From NCBI RefSeq assembly GCF_036346875.1, contig NZ_CP107852.1, positions 4,836,001 through 4,900,000 of the forward strand: a stretch of 64,000 bases of DNA, read 5' to 3'. Of this stretch, positions 23,796-32,013 are shown piece by piece. The stretch's first letter is position 1, and every line of letters starts with the position of its first letter. Below the pieces are notes generated by a model. It searched no databases and was not told where the DNA came from. It saw only the letters and a list, made by a program, of their open reading frames with translations. The position numbers and the translations under genes are program-made. Origin of the DNA: Nocardia sp. NBC_00508. GTDB lineage: Bacteria > Actinomycetota > Actinomycetes > Mycobacteriales > Mycobacteriaceae.

Positions 23796-24752
23796 ATGAA
23801 GCCGCGACGTTCGGTGCTCGCCTGCCCGGGCAGCAACACGAAGATGATCGAGAAAGCCAAGACGCTGCCCGTCGACGAGGTGTTCCTCGATCTGGAGGAC
23901 GCGGTCGCGCCGGTGGCCAAGGCCGAGGCGCGCGCGAATATCGTGGCGGCGCTGAACGACTCCGGCTGGGGCTCGCAGCTGCGCGTGGTCCGGGTGAACG
24001 ACTGGACCACCGAATGGACTTATACCGATGTCATTTCCGTGGTCGAGGGCGCGGGCGCGGCGCTGGACGCGATTCTGCTGCCCAAGGTGACCGACGCCGG
24101 TCAGGTGCGCGCTCTCGACCTGCTGCTGACCCAGCTGGAGAAGACCTGCGGCCTCGATGTCGGCCGGATCGGCATCGAGCCGCAGCTCGAGAACGCGCTG
24201 GGCCTGCGCAATATCGATGCGATCGCCACCGCGAGCCCCCGGGTACAGACCCTGGTCTTCGGTCCGGCCGACTTCATGGCCAGCATCAACATGCGCACCC
24301 TCGTGGTCGGCGAACAGCCGGAGGGCTATGACACCGGCGACGCCTACCACCACATTCTGATGACCATCCTGCTCGCCGCCCGCGCGCACGGACTTCAGGC
24401 GATCGACGGCCCCTACCTGCAGATCCGTGATGTCGAGGGCTTCCGGCGGGCGGCCGCGCGCACCGCGGCACTCGGGTTCGACGGCAAATGGGTGCTGCAC
24501 CCCGGTCAGATCGAGGCGGCGAACGAGATCTTCAGCCCGCGCCAGTCGGACTACGACCGCGCCGAAGAGATCCTGGATGCGTACGCCTTCCACACGTCTG
24601 CCACCGGCGGCGCCCGCGGCGCGGTCATGCTCGGCGACGAGATGATCGATGAGGCGAGCGCCAAGATGGCCCAGGTGATCGCGGAGCAGGGCCGGGCCGC
24701 CGGAATGACGCGCACCACGCGTTTCACCCCACCGCTGTCCACGTCGCGATAG
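23796..24752 (+). CDS. CitE-like HpcH/HpaI-family lyase
   Basis: 318 residues. TIM-barrel enzyme of the citrate lyase beta-subunit/malyl-CoA lyase group, which cleaves or condenses beta-hydroxyacyl-CoA or hydroxy-acid substrates. Seen: RRSVLACPGSNTKMIEKA at the N-terminus, VFLDLEDAVAP near residue 30 (metal/substrate Asp-Glu), IGIEPQLENALGL near residue 130, VFGPADFMASIN near residue 155 and FDGKWVLHPGQIEAANEIF near residue 228. GGGAG precedes ATG 23796; GTG 23790 is possible. No citrate lyase alpha or gamma subunits are nearby, so this is a stand-alone CitE-like enzyme. Confidence 0.88.
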   Translation: MKPRRSVLACPGSNTKMIEKAKTLPVDEVFLDLEDAVAPVAKAEARANIVAALNDSGWGSQLRVVRVNDWTTEWTYTDVISVVEGAGAALDAILLPKVTDAGQVRALDLLLTQLEKTCGLDVGRIGIEPQLENALGLRNIDAIATASPRVQTLVFGPADFMASINMRTLVVGEQPEGYDTGDAYHHILMTILLAARAHGLQAIDGPYLQIRDVEGFRRAAARTAALGFDGKWVLHPGQIEAANEIFSPRQSDYDRAEEILDAYAFHTSATGGARGAVMLGDEMIDEASAKMAQVIAEQGRAAGMTRTTRFTPPLSTSR

Positions 24753-24764
24753 CAGAATAGAGAC

Positions 24765-25256
24765 ATGACGAATCCCTTGGGGAACTCGAACCGCGCGCGG
24801 CAGGGCCTTCCGACGCCCCCGTCGGGCTGGCCGGTCGGCTCCTACCCGACCTATGCCGAGGCGCAGAAGGCGGTCGACTATCTGGCCGACAACCAGTTCC
24901 CGGTGCAGGACGTGACCATCGTCGGCGTCGACCTGATGCAGGTCGAGCGGGTGCTCTATCGGCTGACCTGGGGCAAGGTGATCGGCGGCGGCGTGGTGTC
25001 GGGCGCCTGGCTCGGCCTGTTCCTCGGTCTGCTGCTGAGCCTGTTCACCACCAGCGGCGCGTTCGGCCCGCTGCTGGTCGGCCTGATCGGCGGCATCATC
25101 TTCGGCGTCATCTCGACCTCGATCCCGTACGCGGCGACCAAGGGGCAACGCGATTTCGCGTCCACCATGCAGCTGGTGGCGGGCCGTTACGACGTGTTGT
25201 GCGACCCGAAGTCGGCCGAGCAGGCGCGTGACATGCTCGCGCGGCTGGCCATCTGA
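24765..25256 (+). CDS. General-stress-protein-17M-like membrane protein (Rv1234-like)
   Basis: 163 residues. The N-terminal GSP17M domain (PVGSYPTYAEAQKAVDYLADNQFPVQDVTIVG, here in overlapping pieces) is followed by two hydrophobic, Gly-rich helices (GVVSGAWLGLFLGLLLSLF and LVGLIGGIIFGVISTSI) and a short C-terminal strand (GRYDVLCDP). Membrane location is predicted. Position between the CBS/CitE genes and corA parallels M. tuberculosis Rv1234. Function unknown; a stress role is suggested only by the domain name. Confidence 0.85.
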   Translation: MTNPLGNSNRARQGLPTPPSGWPVGSYPTYAEAQKAVDYLADNQFPVQDVTIVGVDLMQVERVLYRLTWGKVIGGGVVSGAWLGLFLGLLLSLFTTSGAFGPLLVGLIGGIIFGVISTSIPYAATKGQRDFASTMQLVAGRYDVLCDPKSAEQARDMLARLAI

Positions 25257-25259
25257 CGC

Positions 25260-25841
25260 ATGGAAGTACTGAGGACGGTCCGCACCGCGGTGCTGGGCCA
25301 TTTCGACGTGGAGGCCGCGAGCGTCGACGCGGCGTCGGTGACGTTCCTCGGCTTGGAGCCGATCGAGATCCTGCGCATCGTCGACGGTGATCTGGTGCAC
25401 TATGCGACGCTGGGCGGGGCCCGGCATCCGATGGGCGATCCCGCCGCGCTGCACGCGGATCCGGTGCGGGGCCCGCGCGCGGAGCTGGTGCTGACGCTGC
25501 GGTCCGGCGTCGGCGCGAGTTCGGGGGTGGCCAAGTCGCTCGGTGTGCTCGCCGCCGCGCCCGCCGTGGAAGGCATTGTGCTGCAAGCGGATGCGCTGAT
25601 GGACCTGGGTGAGCCGATGTGGCGCGATGCGCCGTTCACCGCGGTTCTGCTCGGTGACAGCGAGATTCCCGACGTCGTGCTGCCCGAGCCGGCCGAGCCG
25701 GTGCGGTACTTCGCGGTGACGCCGGTGACCGCGACCGAGGCGGCGTGGGTGCGGGTCCGCGGCGCGCAGGCGCTGCGGGAGGCATGGCAGGAGGCGGGGA
25801 TCGATGTGCGCGATCCGGGACGGGGCGCAGCCAGTCTGTGA
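25260..25841 (+). CDS. Suppressor-of-fused-domain-like protein
   Basis: 193 residues. Resembles the bacterial SUFU domain: HYATLGGARHPM near residue 45, RAELVLTLRSG near residue 75, a central GEPMWRDAPFTAVLL and the typical C-terminal VRYFAVTPVTATEAAWVRV followed by GAQALREAWQEAGID. Bacterial SUFU proteins often serve as immunity or adaptor modules in toxin systems, but single genomic copies like this are common and uncharacterised. It starts 4 bp after the preceding stop, so the two are likely one operon. Family assignment moderate. Confidence 0.7.
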   Translation: MEVLRTVRTAVLGHFDVEAASVDAASVTFLGLEPIEILRIVDGDLVHYATLGGARHPMGDPAALHADPVRGPRAELVLTLRSGVGASSGVAKSLGVLAAAPAVEGIVLQADALMDLGEPMWRDAPFTAVLLGDSEIPDVVLPEPAEPVRYFAVTPVTATEAAWVRVRGAQALREAWQEAGIDVRDPGRGAASL

Positions 25842-25853
25842 GCCGCGGCGAGG

Positions 25854-26927
25854 CTACAACCACTTGTTGCGGCGGAAGGTGATCAGCAAACCCGTGCAGA
25901 TGGTGAGGATGACCAGCCACACTGCTGGATAACCCCAGACCTGGTGCAACTCCGGCATGTGGTCGAAGTTCATGCCGTAGATACCCGCGATCATCGTCGG
26001 CACGGCCGCGATCGCGACCCACGCCGAGATCTTGCGCATGTCGGTGTTCTGTTGCACCGTGACCTTCGCCAGCGCCGCGCTGATCAGCGCGCTGAGCGCC
26101 TCGTCGAAGTCGTTGATCCGCTCGGTGACGCCGGCGTGGCGCTCGGTGACGTTGCGCAGATAGCGCCGAACCTCCTTGGGCATCGGCAGGTCCGGATTGT
26201 GGCCGAGCAGCTCCAGCGGCGCGGCGAGCGGGTTCACCGCGCGCCGCAGTTCCACCACCTCGCGTTTGAGCTGGTAGATGGATTCCACGGTGACCTTGCT
26301 GCGCGGGGTGAAGGTCTGTTCTTCCATCTCATCGATGTCGTTCTCGACCGACTGGGCCACCTTGATGTAGGAGTCGACCACCCGGTCGGTGATCGCGTGC
26401 AGCACAGCGCCCGGCCCGAGCGACAGCTGTGCGGGGTCTTCCTCCAACGCCTTACGTACCTCGGCGAGCCCGGAATGCTCGCCGTGCCGCACCGCGACCA
26501 CGAAGTCGAAGCCGGTGAACACGACGATCTCGCCGGTCTCCACGATCTCGCTGACGGCGCCGAGTTCGTGCTCGACGTAACTGACCGTGCGCAGCACCAG
26601 CAACAGCATGTCGTCATAGCGCTCCAGCTTGGGCCGCTGGTGCTTCTGCAGCGCGTTGTCCACGGCCAGCTGGTGCAGCCCGAAGGTGGCCGCGATATCG
26701 GCCATCTGCGCGGAATCCGGATCGTGCAGGCCGACCCAGACGAATCCGGTTGCCTCGTCGCGCACTCGCGCGAGTGCCTGCTTGTGGGTGAACCGGCCGG
26801 GCAGACGCTTGCCCTCCACGTAGACCGCGCAGTCGACGATCGCCCGTTCGGTCGGCACCGGGATGAACCGCTGTTGCGGTGTCCGGCTGGAGCCGCGAAA
26901 CGACGAGAGCGGGGAAAACGACGGCAC
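25854..26927 (-). CDS. corA: CorA-family magnesium/cobalt transporter
   Basis: 357 residues. A large soluble N-domain (VDCAVYVEGKRLPG; FVWVGLHDPDSAQM) and long stalk helix precede two C-terminal membrane helices; the first ends in the signature GMNF (IYGMNFDHMPEL) and the second in LLITFRRNKWL. It forms pentameric Mg2+ channels gated by cytoplasmic Mg2+. GTG 26927 was chosen; the open frame extends to 27116 but would run into the divergent PHP gene. The place matches M. tuberculosis corA (Rv1239c). Confidence 0.92.
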   Translation of the reverse strand: MPSFSPLSSFRGSSRTPQQRFIPVPTERAIVDCAVYVEGKRLPGRFTHKQALARVRDEATGFVWVGLHDPDSAQMADIAATFGLHQLAVDNALQKHQRPKLERYDDMLLLVLRTVSYVEHELGAVSEIVETGEIVVFTGFDFVVAVRHGEHSGLAEVRKALEEDPAQLSLGPGAVLHAITDRVVDSYIKVAQSVENDIDEMEEQTFTPRSKVTVESIYQLKREVVELRRAVNPLAAPLELLGHNPDLPMPKEVRRYLRNVTERHAGVTERINDFDEALSALISAALAKVTVQQNTDMRKISAWVAIAAVPTMIAGIYGMNFDHMPELHQVWGYPAVWLVILTICTGLLITFRRNKWL

Positions 26928-27009
26928 AACGACGATGCTACGTTGCGCGTGGGCGCGGAAGGGCGCCTGCGGGTGAGGGCAGAAGTCCGGGCACTGTAAG
27001 ACTGAGGGC

Positions 27010-27864
27010 GTGCGTATCGACCTGCATACCCATTCGACCGCGTCCGACGGTACCGACACTCCGGCCGAACTGGTGCGCAACGCCGCCGCCGCGGGACTCG
27101 ATGTCGTCGCGATCACCGATCACGACACCACGGCCGGCTGGGCGGAGGCCGTCGACGCGCTACCGAAGGGGCTCACGCTGGTCCGCGGCATGGAGATGTC
27201 CTGCGTCGGTTTGGGTGCGGACGGCTGGCCGGTTCCTGTGCATTTGCTGGCGTATCTGTTCGACCCTGCCGATCGCTCCTTCGCCGAGGAGCGCGAGCGC
27301 CTGCGCGCCGAACGGGTGGAGCGTCTGCGCGCCATGGCCGAGCGAATGGCCGCCGACGGATTGCCCATCGACCCGGACGCCGTGCTCGCCTCGGCGGGGC
27401 CGTCGGCCGGGCGACCGCATCTGGCGCGAGCGCTGGTCGAAGCGGGTGTGGTGCCGAGCGTGGACGCGGCTTTCACCGAGTTGCTCGCTCCGCACGGACG
27501 CTATTACGCCGAAAAGGCCGACACCCCGCTGCACCGCGCGGTCGAGATGATCGCGACCGCGGGCGGGGTCAGCGTCCTCGCCCACACCAGGGCGCGCAAG
27601 CGGGGCAGGCTGCTCGCGATCGACGACATCCGCGAGCTGGCCGGGCTCGGACTCGGCGGTCTGGAGATCGCGCACCCCGACCACTCCGCGGCCGACCGCG
27701 CCCTGCTGACCGCCCTCGTCGCCGAGCTCGGCCTGCTCTCCACCGGCTCGTCGGACTACCACGGCGCGAACAAGGCCATCCGGCTCGGCGAATTCACCAC
27801 CGACCCAGTGCAATTCGAGAAGCTGGCGAGCAAGGCAACCGGCGTGCCGGTGATCGCCCCGTGA
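27010..27864 (+). CDS. PHP-domain phosphoesterase
   Basis: 284 residues. Metal-dependent PHP fold. Seen: DLHTHSTASDGTDTP at the N-terminus (H-x-H plus DG motif), AITDHDTTAGW near residue 36, RGMEMSC near residue 60, SVLAHTRARKRG near residue 193 and GSSDYHGANK near residue 252. Relatives include RNase AM / 3',5'-nucleoside bisphosphate phosphatase, which removes short RNA or pAp-type products. GTG 27010, divergent from corA by 82 bp. The downstream small membrane gene overlaps it by GTGA. Confidence 0.88.
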   Translation: MRIDLHTHSTASDGTDTPAELVRNAAAAGLDVVAITDHDTTAGWAEAVDALPKGLTLVRGMEMSCVGLGADGWPVPVHLLAYLFDPADRSFAEERERLRAERVERLRAMAERMAADGLPIDPDAVLASAGPSAGRPHLARALVEAGVVPSVDAAFTELLAPHGRYYAEKADTPLHRAVEMIATAGGVSVLAHTRARKRGRLLAIDDIRELAGLGLGGLEIAHPDHSAADRALLTALVAELGLLSTGSSDYHGANKAIRLGEFTTDPVQFEKLASKATGVPVIAP

Positions 27865-28127
27865 GATTGGTGCGTGGGCTCAGCGGCCTCGTCGCCGCGG
27901 GCACATTCGCAGGCATGCTCGTCGTGGTCGGCGCCGCGGTGATCGCGGACCGGCGTGGCTTTCCCGGGCCGGGAGGCGAGTCGGTCGCCTGGCATCTGGC
28001 GGCCGCCGCCGTGGCCCTCGCGGCGCAGATCTACGCGGACCGGCATCGGGGTGTGGCCGCCTTGACCGGATCGGCGATGGTTTTCCTGGCTGCTGGATTA
28101 TTGCTATGGACGCAATGGTGGAGCTGA
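27861..28127 (+). CDS. Small membrane protein, two or three helices
   Basis: 88 residues. Hydrophobic segments LVAAGTFAGMLVVVGAAVIA (about 10-29), WHLAAAAVALAAQIYA (about 44-59) and AALTGSAMVFLAAGLLLW (about 66-83) with Arg/Asp loops between. GTG 27861 overlaps the PHP gene stop, so it is translationally coupled. I do not recognise the family. The 3' end overlaps a FAD-domain remnant. Confidence 0.7.
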   Translation: MRLVRGLSGLVAAGTFAGMLVVVGAAVIADRRGFPGPGGESVAWHLAAAAVALAAQIYADRHRGVAALTGSAMVFLAAGLLLWTQWWS

Positions 28128-28582
28128 CGCAACTGCTTTGGTTGCGGGTCGGTGAATTGTGCCCGCTCATTTCTCGAACGCACGGTTCGGCTGCGCTCGC
28201 GGCCATCGCCAATGGCCGCCGGGTATTCGCCGCGCTCGACGACGTGCCGGTGGCAGTGCGCGCAGGGCTGACTCGCGAGAGTATGGCCGACCGGGCGAGG
28301 CGGGTGCCGCTGCATGCGGTCCTGGCGGGCACAGTGCGCGGCACCGGAGGACTGCGCGTCACCGGACCGGACTGCGCTACTACCGTCGCGGGCCTGTTCG
28401 CCGCGGGCGACGTCGCCAGCCGCGAGTCGATCAGTGGCGCGGTGAGCGGATTCAGCGGGCTGGGTGGCGCGTGGGATGATCGGCGGGTGCGGCTGATGTC
28501 TGGCGGGGTGCGCCGCGTGTGGGTGCGTCCGGATGCGCCGAGCGCGACAACAGAAAAACAGGCGCGCGATATCGTCGCCTAG
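28106..28582 (+). pseudogene. Remnant of a FAD-dependent fumarate reductase/aspartate-oxidase-like flavoprotein
   Basis: The open frame encodes 158 residues. The central part, GGLRVTGPDCATTVAGLFAAGDV then SRESISGAVSGFSGLGGAW, is the C-terminal FAD-contacting motif of succinate dehydrogenase/fumarate reductase-type flavoproteins (G-G-L-x-V ... T-T-V-x-G-L-F-A-A-G-D). The N-terminal FAD-binding Rossmann domain and the substrate domain are absent, and the start lies inside the upstream gene. It is therefore read as the tail of a deleted gene. A small functional protein cannot be fully excluded. Confidence 0.55.
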
Positions 28583-29254
28583 GGGCGGCGCGGTGTTTCG
28601 TCCGCCGTCAGCGCCGGGATCGAGGGAGGATCGAGGCAGCCGCACAGGGGACACAGTCGAACGAACTCCCTCCGCGGTTCGCGCCGGGTCGAAGAAAGGC
28701 GGCGGCAGCCGCATACTGGGAGTCGTCGGATGGAGTCCGTCGGTAGCGCACGCCGAGCGATCGCTGAGGCCGCCGCCCAGGTCTCACAGATGCAAGGTAT
28801 CGACCGGTGCGACAACTCACCGCATCGCGGCCGTGAGGTGCGAGTTTCCGCTTACCTCAGGGTAATTCCCGCGTCTTACCGTGAAATGATGACGCGCGAC
28901 ACCGCCGAGGGGGAACCGGTTTGGCAACTCGCCTACCGGACTGGCAGAATGTGTCGGATTCCTTACCTATGCCACCGCCGGGTAGGGGAGTTACGGAGAC
29001 CTCCGCCTCGCGACGTACCGTCGCGGCCCGAGGGATCGCACCGCATGTTCTGTCCGGACCCACCCGTCCGGTTCTTGCTCCGCGGATCAGTGCCGCGCCA
29101 TGCCATCGAGATATCGGCAAGCCGTGTTCGCTCGCTCGCAGCCGCCTCGAAACATCCCGGTCAGCGCACTCGATGAGCCTAGTGAAACGTCTTATATCGA
29201 TTACCCGGTGGTAACCGTCCCCCGGTTTAGCCCGACCCGAGCAGGAGTGAAATC
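28583..29254. other. Gene-free stretch before malic enzyme
   Basis: About 670 bp. Frames on both strands lack recognisable proteins. The last 70 bp (TATATCGATTACCCGGTGGTAA, shortened: TTACC-CGG-TGGTAA near 29200-29215) hold a small dyad and probably the promoter of the malic enzyme gene. No riboswitch class recognised. Confidence 0.4.
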
Positions 29255-30451
29255 GTGTCACCTGTGACTGACGCACCGAATGCCACCGCAAGCCTTTCCG
29301 AAATCACCAACGACGAAATTTTCGCGGGACATCTCGGCGGCAAGCTCTCGGTCGAACTCAGTGCGCCCTTGGAGACCCAGCGCGATCTCTCCATCGCCTA
29401 CACGCCTGGCGTCGCCCAGGTCAGCCGGGCGATCGCGGAGGACGTGACGCTGGCCAAGCGCTACACCTGGACCGATCGGCTCGTGGTCGTGGTCAGCGAC
29501 GGCACCGCCGTGCTCGGCCTCGGTGACATCGGCCCGCGCGCCTCGCTGCCGGTGATGGAGGGCAAGGCCGCGCTGTTCAAGAAGTTCGCCGGGCTGGACT
29601 CGATCCCGATCGTGCTGGACACCAAGGACGTCGACGAGATCGTCGAGACGCTGATCCGCCTGCGCCCGAGCTTCGGCGCGGTGAACCTGGAGGACATCTC
29701 CGCCCCCCGCTGCTTCGAGATCGAGAAGCGAGTCATCGAGGCGCTTGACTGCCCGGTCATGCACGACGACCAGCACGGCACCGCCATCGTGGTGCTCGCC
29801 GCCCTCAACGGTGCGGCCAAGGTGCAGGGCCGCGGCATCGAGGGACTGAAGGTCGTGGTGTCCGGCGCGGGCGCCGCCGGGGTGGCGTGCACGAACATCT
29901 TGCTCGCCGCGGGTGTCCGGGATGTCACCGTGCTCGACTCCAAGGGCATCGTGAGCCGCGACCGCGGCGACCTCAACGAGGTGAAGGCCGAGCTGGCCAC
30001 CCGCACCAACCCGCGCGGCCGCACCGGCGGCGCGGCCGAGGCGCTGGCGGGTGCCGACGTGTTCCTCGGCCTGTCCGCCGGGTTGATCGCCGAGGAGCTC
30101 ATCGCGTCGATGGCGCCGGAATCGATCGTGTTCGCCATGTCCAACCCGGACCCGGAGATCCACCCCGAGGTGGCGCGCAAGTACGCCGCGATCGTGGCCA
30201 CCGGCCGCAGCGACTTCCCGAACCAGATCAATAACGTGCTGGCCTTTCCCGGCGTCTTCAAGGGCGCCCTGGACGCCGGCGCGCGCCGGATCACCGAGGG
30301 CATGAAGATCGCCGCGGCCGACGCCATCCTCAGCGTCGTCCTCGACGAGCTGGGTCCGGAGAAGATCGTCCCCAGCCCGCTGGATCCCCGGGTCGCCCCC
30401 GCGGTCGCGGAGGCAGTCGCGGCCGCGGCTCGCGCCGAGGGCGTCGCGTAA
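29255..30451 (+). CDS. NAD(P)-dependent malic enzyme
   Basis: 398 residues, the short bacterial form. Oxidative decarboxylation of malate to pyruvate, linking the TCA cycle to lipid precursors. Seen: LSIAYTPGVAQVSRAI near residue 47, the catalytic Lys region GKAALFKKFAG near residue 103, VNLEDISAPRCFEIE near residue 145 (metal ligands), HDDQHGTAIVVLAAL near residue 170, the Rossmann loop VVSGAGAAGVACTNILL near residue 198, and AMSNPDPEIHPE near residue 290. GTG 29255 follows GAGCAGGAG. It stands where M. tuberculosis has mdh after corA, in general position only. NAD versus NADP preference cannot be read with certainty. Confidence 0.92.
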   Translation: MSPVTDAPNATASLSEITNDEIFAGHLGGKLSVELSAPLETQRDLSIAYTPGVAQVSRAIAEDVTLAKRYTWTDRLVVVVSDGTAVLGLGDIGPRASLPVMEGKAALFKKFAGLDSIPIVLDTKDVDEIVETLIRLRPSFGAVNLEDISAPRCFEIEKRVIEALDCPVMHDDQHGTAIVVLAALNGAAKVQGRGIEGLKVVVSGAGAAGVACTNILLAAGVRDVTVLDSKGIVSRDRGDLNEVKAELATRTNPRGRTGGAAEALAGADVFLGLSAGLIAEELIASMAPESIVFAMSNPDPEIHPEVARKYAAIVATGRSDFPNQINNVLAFPGVFKGALDAGARRITEGMKIAAADAILSVVLDELGPEKIVPSPLDPRVAPAVAEAVAAAARAEGVA

Positions 30452-30475
30452 CACGAATCTCCGCACAGAGACCGA

Positions 30476-30501
30476 GGGCGCCCCGCTCGAGCGGGGCGCC
30501 C
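30476..30501 (+). terminator. Strong hairpin terminator after malic enzyme
   Basis: GGGCGCCCCGC (30476-30486), loop TCGA, GCGGGGCGCCC (30491-30501): perfect 11-bp stem followed by TTGTCGT. It lies 25 bp after the stop and separates this gene from the convergent osmoprotectant operon. Confidence 0.8.
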
Positions 30502-30537
30502 TTGTCGTCGGAACGCTATGGGTGGCATCGACTGAGC

Positions 30538-31254
30538 TCAGTCCGCGCTCCGCAAATCGGTCGCGGGTGCGATGGCCAGTCGCGGCGATCGGCGCAATCT
30601 GCCGCTCCCCGGCGCGCTGGCCCACACCGTGAACGCGAGCAGACCGTCCAGCAGCATCGCGAGCACCGCCACCAGGAGCGCACCCACCAGCACGCGGTCG
30701 TAGCGATAGAGGCTGATGCCGTCGAAGATGTAGCGGCCGAGTCCACCGAGGTTGACGTAGGCGGCAATGGTCGCGGTGGCCACCACCTGCAGCGTGGCGC
30801 CGCGCAGGCCGGTGAGCAGGATGGGCAGCGCATTGGGCACTTCCACCCGGAACAGGATCTGCCGCTCGGTCATGCCCATGGCCCGCGAGGCGTCCACGAC
30901 ATCGTCAGGGACATTGGCGATTCCGGCGTACGCACCCGCAAGCAGTGGCGGTACGCCGACCGTGACCAGCGCCAGCAGCGGGGGGATCAGGCCGAGCCCG
31001 AGCAGCAGCACCACGAACGTCAGCAGACCGAGCGTCGGCAGCGCACGCATCGCGTTGGCGAAGCCGACCAGCACCGCTGCCCCGCGCCTGGTGTGGCCGA
31101 TGACCAGTCCGAGCGGCACCGCGATGGCCGCTGAGACGGCGATGGTCAGGACGCTGTACCACAGGTGCTGGACGATGCGGGTTTCGATGCCCGACGGTCC
31201 GCCCCAATTGGCGCCATCGGTGAAGTAGTGCCAGGCGTCGATGAAAAGATTCAT
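30538..31254 (-). CDS. Osmoprotectant ABC transporter permease (OpuCD/ProW-like), second
   Basis: 238 residues with five or six membrane helices. Seen: the LGLVIGHTRRGAAVLVG segment, the ALPTLGLLTFVVLLLGLG stretch typical of OpuC permeases, and the EAA-loop-like DDVVDASRAMGMTERQILFRVE in two parts near residue 130, which docks on the ATPase. It transports compatible solutes such as glycine betaine, choline or related quaternary amines. ATG 31254 overlaps the stop of the first permease (ATGA). Fourth gene of the operon SBP-ATPase-permease-permease. Confidence 0.9.
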   Translation of the reverse strand: MNLFIDAWHYFTDGANWGGPSGIETRIVQHLWYSVLTIAVSAAIAVPLGLVIGHTRRGAAVLVGFANAMRALPTLGLLTFVVLLLGLGLIPPLLALVTVGVPPLLAGAYAGIANVPDDVVDASRAMGMTERQILFRVEVPNALPILLTGLRGATLQVVATATIAAYVNLGGLGRYIFDGISLYRYDRVLVGALLVAVLAMLLDGLLAFTVWASAPGSGRLRRSPRLAIAPATDLRSAD

Positions 31255-31919
31255 GCGGCACCGCCTTTCGCTTTCGCGGCCCTGGCATCCGCGCGCACCC
31301 ACGGTGTCGACCAGCGGCCGAGGGCGTACACCACGCGGTCGGCGACCAACGCGAGAGCCAGCGTCACGATGACGCCCGCGACGATCTCGTCCGGATAGTC
31401 GCGCTGATAGCCCTGGGTGAACAGCTTGCCGAGCCCGCCGACCCCGATCAGTGCGCCAACCGACACCATCGCGATATTGGTCACCACCACCACACGCAGG
31501 CTGGACACGAAGACCGGGACCGCGAGCGGCATATCCACCGTGAGCGTGCGGCGCAGCGGGCCGTAGCCGACCGCGTCGGCCGCGTCGAGCACGGAGGCGG
31601 GCACCGAATCCAGCGCAGCGGGCACCGCGATCACCAGCAACGCCGTGGAATACACGGTGAGGGCGATGATCACGTTCAGCGGATCGATGGCCGAAATCCC
31701 CACCAGTGGCGGAATGATCACCAGCAGCGCCAGCGACGGAATGGTGTAGGCCAGGCTCGCGGCGGTCACCGTGACCCGCCGCAGCCACGACACCCGCCGC
31801 ACCAGCGCGCCGACCGGAACCGCGATCACCAATGCCAGCAGCAGCGGCACCAGCGCGAGGTAGAGATGGGTCGCGGTGAACCCCATGATCTCCGAGAAGT
31901 TCGCGACGAGATATTTCAT
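31251..31919 (-). CDS. Osmoprotectant ABC transporter permease (OpuCB-like), first
   Basis: 222 residues with about six helices: LYLALVPLLLALVIAVPVGA, TIPSLALLVIIPPLVG, VIIALTVYSTALLVIAVP. The ATPase-contacting loop is VPASVLDAADAVGYGPLRRTL near residue 120, with VVTNIAMVSVGALIGVGGLG following. ATG 31919 gives a typical permease N-terminus; the open frame continues upstream into non-coding sequence. A 94-bp spacer with GC-rich short palindromes separates it from the ATPase gene. The paired heteromeric permeases with a CBS-ATPase define the OpuC-type importer. Confidence 0.9.
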   Translation of the reverse strand: MKYLVANFSEIMGFTATHLYLALVPLLLALVIAVPVGALVRRVSWLRRVTVTAASLAYTIPSLALLVIIPPLVGISAIDPLNVIIALTVYSTALLVIAVPAALDSVPASVLDAADAVGYGPLRRTLTVDMPLAVPVFVSSLRVVVVTNIAMVSVGALIGVGGLGKLFTQGYQRDYPDEIVAGVIVTLALALVADRVVYALGRWSTPWVRADARAAKAKGGAA

Positions 31920-32013
31920 GTCGATTCGCCGCTCACGACTGCGCCTCGCTGGCGCTCGGCTCCGCCGTTCGCGAGAGCGCGCTGTGTCTTCTGGTTCACT
32001 CGCTGACGCTCGC

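Noticed and set aside
23514..25586. 690-residue minus-strand frame
   Set aside because: Antisense to the CitE-like, GSP17M-like and SUFU-like genes; only its last part overlaps the true MgtE-N/CBS start region in another frame.
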